Source: Rhodospirillales bacterium (GTDB lineage: Bacteria; Pseudomonadota; Alphaproteobacteria; Rhodospirillales_A; JACZKS01). From it: DNA of 11,405 nucleotides. A model generated the notes under the pieces. The model was not told the DNA's origin. It searched no databases and saw nothing but the letters and a program-made list of their open reading frames with translations. This document shows positions 7,201-11,405 of the stretch, piece by piece. The stretch lies in NCBI GenBank assembly GCA_018648445.1, contig JABGRG010000118.1, positions 1 to 11,405 on the forward strand. Direction: 5' to 3'. Position 1 is the first letter of the stretch. The number at the start of each line of letters is the position of its first letter. A program made the position numbers and the translations under genes.

Positions 7201-9049
7201 AGATTTCCATCCAATTTTCCAAGACGCCGAAAACGAAGGATTTGTAAGTTACATCTTCCGCATTGGGGTTTAGTTCAAAGCCAGGGCGGAAAATACCGGT
7301 TCCATTGTCGGATGGAACCGACACGAAACCGAAATGCCGGGTCGGTGACGTGAAACCCTGCTTGCCACGCTTTAGGATGGCACGCGGAATCTCATCGGCC
7401 ACTACCTGACGCAGGATTTTCTTTCGCGATGCCATTGTCATTTTCAACTCAATGGGCAACTGCGCACAAAATTCGACTAAACGGTGATCGAGAAATGGGC
7501 AACGTACTTCAATTGAATTGGCCATACTCATGCGATCGACCTTGACCAAGATATCATCCTGCAGCCAAGTCTTGATATCGACAAACAGGCACCTGTCCAA
7601 AAAATCAATACCGCGGACCCGTCCAAAACAGTCGTTAAAGGTATCGTAAGGCTCGTAGTCGCCAAGCCGGGACAAGGCATCATCCGAAAACAGCGCCATT
7701 TTCTCCGTATTGCTGAATATGCTCCGCCACGAATAGTGCGCTTCCTCTGGGTTTAGTACATGGGCCGCGAGGAACTTTCGTAATTTGTAATCCCAGCTTA
7801 CTTTGCGATAGCTGGGTGGCAGCATCTTCGACGCCAAAACGTCGGCCGCCTTTTTGAGCGGCCCAGGAAACCGACTCCAGTGGGAAAACAGGCGATCCGC
7901 GCTATGGGTCGAATATCCAGCCAGAATTTCATCTGCTCCATCCCCGGATATAGCGACTTTGTATTCCCGGCGTGCCACTTTGTTTAGAAGGTAGGTTGGC
8001 ACGATTGATGTGTCGGCAAATGGCTCGTCAGCGTGCCAGACGATATTTCGCAGATCTCGTCTTGTCGCCGGGATAAGTTCTTCGACACCAATGTCCATAC
8101 CAATATGGCGCGCCGCCGCAGTGGCAAAGCGACTTTCATCGTAACTGGGGTCAGAGAAACCGATGGCAAACCCCTTAACGTTCTCGCCGCCAACAGCCCG
8201 CTTGATCCGAGACGCGACGGCTACCGAGTCCAACCCGCCACTGACATAAGCGGCAACGGGAACATCGGAGCGCAACCGGAAGGTAATAGCCTCGTTGAAA
8301 ATTTCATCAAACCTTTCGATGGTTTGCTTACAGTTTTCCAGCTTGTCGGCTTTGAAAAATTCTTCAAGCTTCCAATACTCTCCGCTTGAAAACTCACCAT
8401 TCTCGGGGTTCCACCACCCATATCCGGCAGCCGGCAATTTGAAGACCTGCTTAAACACCGTTTTCGGGGTGAGGATATAACCAAGCGACAGAAAATCGCT
8501 GACCGACCGAAGATCTATGTCCAGCTTGTCCTTCAGCCATGGAACATTGGTCAGGGCTTTGATTTCTGAAGCAAACGCCATGCCTTCGTCCCCGACATGG
8601 ATATAGAGCGGCTTTTTGCCCAGACGGTCGCGGGCAAAAAAAACGTTGTTGCGGTGCGGGTCCCAAATTGCAAAGGCGAACATACCGACAAGGCGATCCA
8701 GACAATCCGCCCCTTCGCGCTCATAAAGGCGCAAAAGAACCTCGGTATCGGATTGCGTTTTGAAACGCTCACCCTTGGCAATCAGTTCGTCGCGTAGTTC
8801 GATGTAATTGTAAATCTCTCCGTTAAACGTGATGACGCAGCCGCTGTCGCCGATCATCGGCTGTGTGCCACCGGAAAGGTCGATGATCGACAGTCGTCGG
8901 TGCCCCATAAACAGCCGCCCGTTCGACCACACTTCGTTTCCATCCGGCCCGCGATGGGCGATGGCATCAAGCATCGGCTGCAATGCCTCCGCGCATAGCG
9001 ATGGCGCGAAAGCAGGAGCGCGCGATATCAATCCGGCAATGCCGCACAT
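7157..9049 (-). CDS. asnB: Glutamine-hydrolysing asparagine synthetase family protein (AsnB-type amidotransferase)
   Basis: A complete 630-residue two-domain enzyme. The N-terminal class II glutaminase starts MCGIAGL with the catalytic Cys2, and shows HRGPDG (32-37), GHRRLSIIDLSGG (49-61), FNGEIYNY (75-82) and SDTE (100-103). The C-terminal synthetase domain has the ATP loop SGGLDS (270-275), DEPFADTS (341-348) and SGDGADEILAGY (368-379). The family hydrolyses glutamine and uses the ammonia to amidate an AMP-activated carboxylate, aspartate in the housekeeping enzyme. All key residues I can place are present, so it should be active. Inside a glycan cluster such proteins often amidate sugar acids (for example WbpS-type proteins of O-antigen loci) or belong to exopolysaccharide systems (a ~630-residue 'amidotransferase 1' type accompanies exosortase), so the substrate may not be aspartate. 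It starts 43 bp after the radical SAM gene, without an evident Shine-Dalgarno site. Its last 44 bp overlap the next gene. The family is sure; the physiological role is not. Confidence 0.94.
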   Translation of the reverse strand: MCGIAGLISRAPAFAPSLCAEALQPMLDAIAHRGPDGNEVWSNGRLFMGHRRLSIIDLSGGTQPMIGDSGCVITFNGEIYNYIELRDELIAKGERFKTQSDTEVLLRLYEREGADCLDRLVGMFAFAIWDPHRNNVFFARDRLGKKPLYIHVGDEGMAFASEIKALTNVPWLKDKLDIDLRSVSDFLSLGYILTPKTVFKQVFKLPAAGYGWWNPENGEFSSGEYWKLEEFFKADKLENCKQTIERFDEIFNEAITFRLRSDVPVAAYVSGGLDSVAVASRIKRAVGGENVKGFAIGFSDPSYDESRFATAAARHIGMDIGVEELIPATRRDLRNIVWHADEPFADTSIVPTYLLNKVARREYKVAISGDGADEILAGYSTHSADRLFSHWSRFPGPLKKAADVLASKMLPPSYRKVSWDYKLRKFLAAHVLNPEEAHYSWRSIFSNTEKMALFSDDALSRLGDYEPYDTFNDCFGRVRGIDFLDRCLFVDIKTWLQDDILVKVDRMSMANSIEVRCPFLDHRLVEFCAQLPIELKMTMASRKKILRQVVADEIPRAILKRGKQGFTSPTRHFGFVSVPSDNGTGIFRPGFELNPNAEDVTYKSFVFGVLENWMEIYGRFQKGKSWSVVS

Positions 9050-9092
9050 AAAATTTTCAATCGATTTTTGAATGGTTGTCGAAAAGGAGCCG

Positions 9093-10622
9093 CTAACTGC
9101 TGGCGCTTTGTCCGCGCGCCAATATTCTCGTCGCCGCCTTGTAGACAGGATATTCGATCAGCAACTGGCTCAGGCCATGTTTGAAGCGGAACCGGGCGAT
9201 CGGTCGATACAGGTAGTTTAAAATTCGCATGACCTTGAAGAACAGCGTGCGTCCGGCGGTCAACTTCACCACCTTGTTGTCGATAAAGTACGAGCAAACC
9301 AGCATCAGGTTGAAAAACCGCTGAACCTTCGGCTCGTACCACTGGTCATTGGAATCCGCCTCGACTTCGATATTTGCCCATTGCTCAAGGGTATTTGGCA
9401 TCTCATAACCCCATTTATCCCTCGACAGGGAATAAAGCTCGGTTCCCGGAAGCGGGCGGAACTTGTTGGGCGGGAAAACGATGGAATTGGGGTGGTCATC
9501 AATGAGCCGCAGCATCAAATCGCGGGTCATCTTCAATTCTTCAAGGGTTTCCGTCGGGACGCCCATCAGGAAGTTATAGCCCGCCGTAATCTTCGGGTGA
9601 CGCGCAAGTTTCTGGTTACATGCGATGATGTCTTCCGCTGTGCAATCTTTTCTCACCAATTCGAGAATGCGGTCGCTACCGCTTTCCGCGCCGATATGCA
9701 TGATATCGGTGCCGGCAGCCTCCAGTTTGGTCAGAAACTCGTCGCTCATGCGTTTGATTTCGTTAATTCGCGCACCACGGAAACCCAGCCCGATCTTCAG
9801 GCCGCGCCGCGTGATCTCGTCGATGATGCCTTCCACATGCGAAAGGCTTGGGAAGCTGTCATCATCAATGAAATAGATGTAGTTGGCACCGTAATTATCG
9901 ACCACATACTGGATATGGTCGGCCACTTCCACGGCTGGCAGTTTGACCCACTTGCGGCCCTCAATAGTGCTGTATTGGGCTGGTGACGAACAGAACGAAC
10001 AACTGTAGGGACAGCCCAGCGCGCTATACATGGAGAAGATAATGCGTTCTTGGTCAATCTGACCGTAAACGGAAAAATCGTCGATCAGATGATAGGGAAT
10101 ATCGAGGTGGTTAATGTGCTCAAATTTCTTGTCGACGCCCGGATTACGGATCACCTCACCGCTCTTGCGCCATGAAGTATTGGAAACGCCCTCCGGTTTT
10201 TCGCCCGTTGACAGCAAATTCACCAACTGCCCAAACGTCGCAGACGCATAGCCGCTGACAACGATATCCGCGCTCCATTCCTGTTCCAGAATGGTTTCCG
10301 GATAATACGTCGCGTGCGGCCCACCCCAAACGATCTGAATATTCGGGTATAGCGTTTTCACATGCCGACCAATGGCGATCGCGTGATTAATCGGCGAACC
10401 CGACATGACGCTGATACCGACCAGCAGGACATCATCGTCCAATACCGCCTCAAGTTCCGGGCGCCAATCGCCGTCACAAAGTCGCTGATCGAAAATCCGC
10501 ACTTCGTGCCCGTCCTTGACGACCTGCGAGGCGGCATACAGAAGGCTAAGCGGCATATGCTTGACATAGGTGCCGGAAAACCCCTGATTTGGGTAAACCA
10601 TGATGATCTTGGACTTCTTCAA
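9093..10622 (-). CDS. B12-binding-domain radical SAM protein
   Basis: A 509-residue radical SAM enzyme with an N-terminal cobalamin-binding-like domain (about 5-145, with VGISVMSGS at 68-76 and VWGGPHATYYPE at 98-109). The radical SAM core follows: the cluster motif C-x3-C-x2-C is CPYSCSFC with Cys204, Cys208 and Cys211. Downstream come YFIDDDSF and a GAESGSD segment typical of this class. FRPLPGTELY lies in the later part and a C-terminal helical tail follows. No DxHxxH B12-ligand motif is clear in the N-terminal domain, which is common in this group and leaves true cobalamin binding open. Members perform methylations, ring rearrangements and other difficult steps on lipids, antibiotics and sugars; this substrate is unknown. 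The start is TTG at 10622: AAGGAG lies 8 bp upstream and an in-frame TAA lies just before. The next ATG, at residue 8, has no such support. It is the first intact gene of the block and lies 118 bp after a broken methyltransferase. Confidence 0.93.
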   Translation of the reverse strand: MKKSKIIMVYPNQGFSGTYVKHMPLSLLYAASQVVKDGHEVRIFDQRLCDGDWRPELEAVLDDDVLLVGISVMSGSPINHAIAIGRHVKTLYPNIQIVWGGPHATYYPETILEQEWSADIVVSGYASATFGQLVNLLSTGEKPEGVSNTSWRKSGEVIRNPGVDKKFEHINHLDIPYHLIDDFSVYGQIDQERIIFSMYSALGCPYSCSFCSSPAQYSTIEGRKWVKLPAVEVADHIQYVVDNYGANYIYFIDDDSFPSLSHVEGIIDEITRRGLKIGLGFRGARINEIKRMSDEFLTKLEAAGTDIMHIGAESGSDRILELVRKDCTAEDIIACNQKLARHPKITAGYNFLMGVPTETLEELKMTRDLMLRLIDDHPNSIVFPPNKFRPLPGTELYSLSRDKWGYEMPNTLEQWANIEVEADSNDQWYEPKVQRFFNLMLVCSYFIDNKVVKLTAGRTLFFKVMRILNYLYRPIARFRFKHGLSQLLIEYPVYKAATRILARGQSASS

Positions 10623-10740
10623 GAGTTAAACTCCTTTTGACGCCAGCATTTTCCGTTGTCGAGTTTGTTATCACTGAGGCAGCTTAGGGCATATGGCCCT
10701 GATGCCTGAAAGTTCCAATCCCGACACCGCATTTTCTCTC
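10623..10740. other. Intergenic gap upstream of the radical SAM gene
   Basis: These 118 bp separate the stop of the broken methyltransferase from the radical SAM start and form the longest non-coding gap in the window. It holds the ribosome site at 10631-10636. A short dyad (AGGGC/GCCCT around ATATG, 10686-10700) is too small and lacks a T run, so it is not a convincing terminator. A TTGGAA hexamer on the minus strand with CATATG 17 bp downstream is a poor sigma-70 match, so I call no promoter. Confidence 0.5.
10631..10636 (-). promoter_or_regulatory. Strong ribosome binding site before a TTG start
   Basis: AAGGAG on the minus strand, 8 bases from the TTG at 10622. It fixes the start of the radical SAM gene at this non-ATG codon and is the best Shine-Dalgarno match in the window. 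Confidence 0.85.
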
Positions 10741-11405
10741 TCACTTTACGGCTTCAAAAAAAACGTGTTCGATGCCCAAACTCCTCAAATGTGCTTTCCC
10801 CATTCGCGGTGTCTCGAACCTGACGCTCTTGAGCGCGGAGAGGTCGAAAGAATCCAGGGAATTTCCCTCAATATGCCGTGATTCTCGCTGGTTGTTCGAC
10901 ACCAGACTCCCCCCAACCTTCAATACACGATGGGCCAGCTTTATGTAGTTGTTAACGGACGTGATCGGCAATTCCCGAACGATAACATATTGGTCACCCG
11001 ATCAAATGAACCCGGCTCCAGCACATCAGCCTGTAAGGGGGTTAAAAAAACGTTACGTCGGCGTCCCCCTCCGGTTCATTTGGCAAAACGATAATCAGTT
11101 CCGGGAAATTTACCTGCAGAAAAGAAAATGCTATTGCAATGACTTCCGGAAGATCAACAACAACGATTCTGCAATCCGGGTTCCCCAGCTTCTCGATTGC
11201 AACACTGACACAACAGCCAGCACCTATCTCAAGAATTCGATTTGGCTTCCCGCCAGCTACTTATTTTCCTTTTGATAAAAATAAGTAGCTGGCTTTATAT
11301 TTCGCAAACACTTTGCCGACGAACCATCAATCTCAAAGTAAGTGGTAAACATTGCTGGATTCAAATTTCAAGTGCAACACCCAATGATTTGACGAAGGCT
11401 TCCAA
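10741..11405 (-). pseudogene. Broken SAM-dependent sugar O-methyltransferase (C-terminal part, four frame breaks; N-terminus beyond right edge)
   Basis: No single frame is open, but joining minus-strand frames gives about 220 continuous residues of a methyltransferase. In order: LEAFVKSLGVALEI, stop TGA at 11361-11363; then, in another frame, NPAMFTTYFEIDGSSAKCLR and on to a TAG at 11257-11259; then GKPNRILEIGAG (SAM motif I) and VVVDLPE (acidic-loop motif), ending in a TAA at 11042-11044; then LQADVLEPGSFD and MLSFG, lost at 10974-10976; finally PITSVNNYIKLAHRVLKVGG down to the true stop TGA at 10741-10743, just after LGIEHVFFEAVK. Each junction is repaired by adding one base: at 11361-11365, at 11258-11262, in the T7 run (A7 on the plus strand, 11044-11050), and in the GGG run (10974-10976). 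The motif set recalls the putative sugar O-methyltransferases of polysaccharide clusters. The neighbouring genes keep intact frames for over 10 kb through similar homopolymers, so true decay is more likely than read error. The upstream position suggests it was once part of the same block. Confidence 0.85.
11252..11293. repeat. Perfect 16-bp inverted repeat inside the methyltransferase pseudogene
   Basis: The arms GCCAGCTACTTATTTT (11252-11267) and AAAATAAGTAGCTGGC (11278-11293) are exact reverse complements around a 10-base loop. The second frame break of the pseudogene, which must lie at about 11258-11262, is inside one arm. A terminator role is possible for plus-strand transcripts because TTTATATTT follows, but the stem is AT-rich and both arms are still readable as former codons (KPATYF in one arm, K/VAGG in the other). 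Confidence 0.9.

Noticed and set aside
9381..9986. Plus-strand open frame of 201 codons
   Set aside because: Antisense to the radical SAM gene, with composition that mirrors the sense codons. Treated as a shadow.
10686..10700. Short dyad AGGGC-ATATG-GCCCT as an operator or terminator
   Set aside because: The arms are only 5 bp, no T run follows on either strand, and dyads of this size are expected by chance.
10705..10740. TTGGAA on the minus strand with CATATG 17 bp downstream as a promoter for the operon
   Set aside because: The -10 hexamer matches the consensus poorly (about 3 of 6), so I do not call a promoter.
10949..11275. Plus-strand open frame of 108 codons at the right end
   Set aside because: The opposite strand carries continuous methyltransferase homology once the frame breaks are joined, which explains this stretch better.
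11252..11293. The 16-bp inverted repeat as a transposon end or MITE
   Set aside because: There are no flanking target duplications, the whole element is only 42 bp, and both arms still read as methyltransferase codons.

Overview
The window is one leftward (minus-strand) block of surface-glycan genes. Eight protein genes are packed head to tail with gaps of 11 to 43 bp or short overlaps, and they read from about 10622 down through the left edge. A broken ninth gene lies upstream at the right edge. The gene content (nucleotide-sugar enzymes, several glycosyltransferases, two multi-membrane transferase-like proteins) points to an O-antigen, capsule or glycan-decoration locus of a Gram-negative bacterium. 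Base composition is near 50% GC by eye. The style of the proteins suggests an alphaproteobacterium of the Rhodospirillales type, but this is only an impression. I see no tRNA, rRNA, CRISPR array, insertion sequence or origin.

Right to left: (a) 11405-10741 is the decayed C-terminal part of a SAM-dependent sugar O-methyltransferase, split by four single-base frame losses and carrying a perfect 16-bp inverted repeat at one break. (b) 10740-10623 is a 118-bp gap ending in a strong Shine-Dalgarno site. (c) 10622-9093 is a B12-binding radical SAM protein with a TTG start. (d) 9049-7157 is an AsnB-type glutamine amidotransferase/asparagine synthetase. (e) 7200-6229 is a family 2 polyprenyl-phosphate sugar transferase, overlapping the previous gene by 44 bp. 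(f) 6197-4617 is a multi-membrane GT-C/GT39-like protein. (g) 4587-3502 is GDP-mannose 4,6-dehydratase (gmd). (h) 3489-2548 is GDP-L-fucose synthase (fcl, GTG start). (i) 2536-1208 is a GT-B glycosyltransferase. (j) 1180-1 is a second GT-C-like membrane protein, cut by the left edge.

How they probably work together: Gmd and Fcl turn GDP-mannose into GDP-L-fucose in the cytoplasm. The GT-B enzyme at 2536-1208 is a candidate to use a nucleotide sugar such as GDP-fucose. The family 2 enzyme would load a sugar on undecaprenyl phosphate, and the two GT-C-like proteins would transfer lipid-linked sugars on the outer face of the inner membrane. The AsnB-like protein may amidate a glycan carboxylate instead of making free asparagine, and the radical SAM protein may carry out an unidentified carbon-centred modification. 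The broken methyltransferase would have added O-methyl groups, so its decay suggests that this strain lost one decoration of its glycan.

The most unusual points are the multiply frameshifted methyltransferase, the palindrome sitting on one of its breaks, and the radical SAM + AsnB + lipid-linked-sugar combination, whose chemistry I cannot assign.
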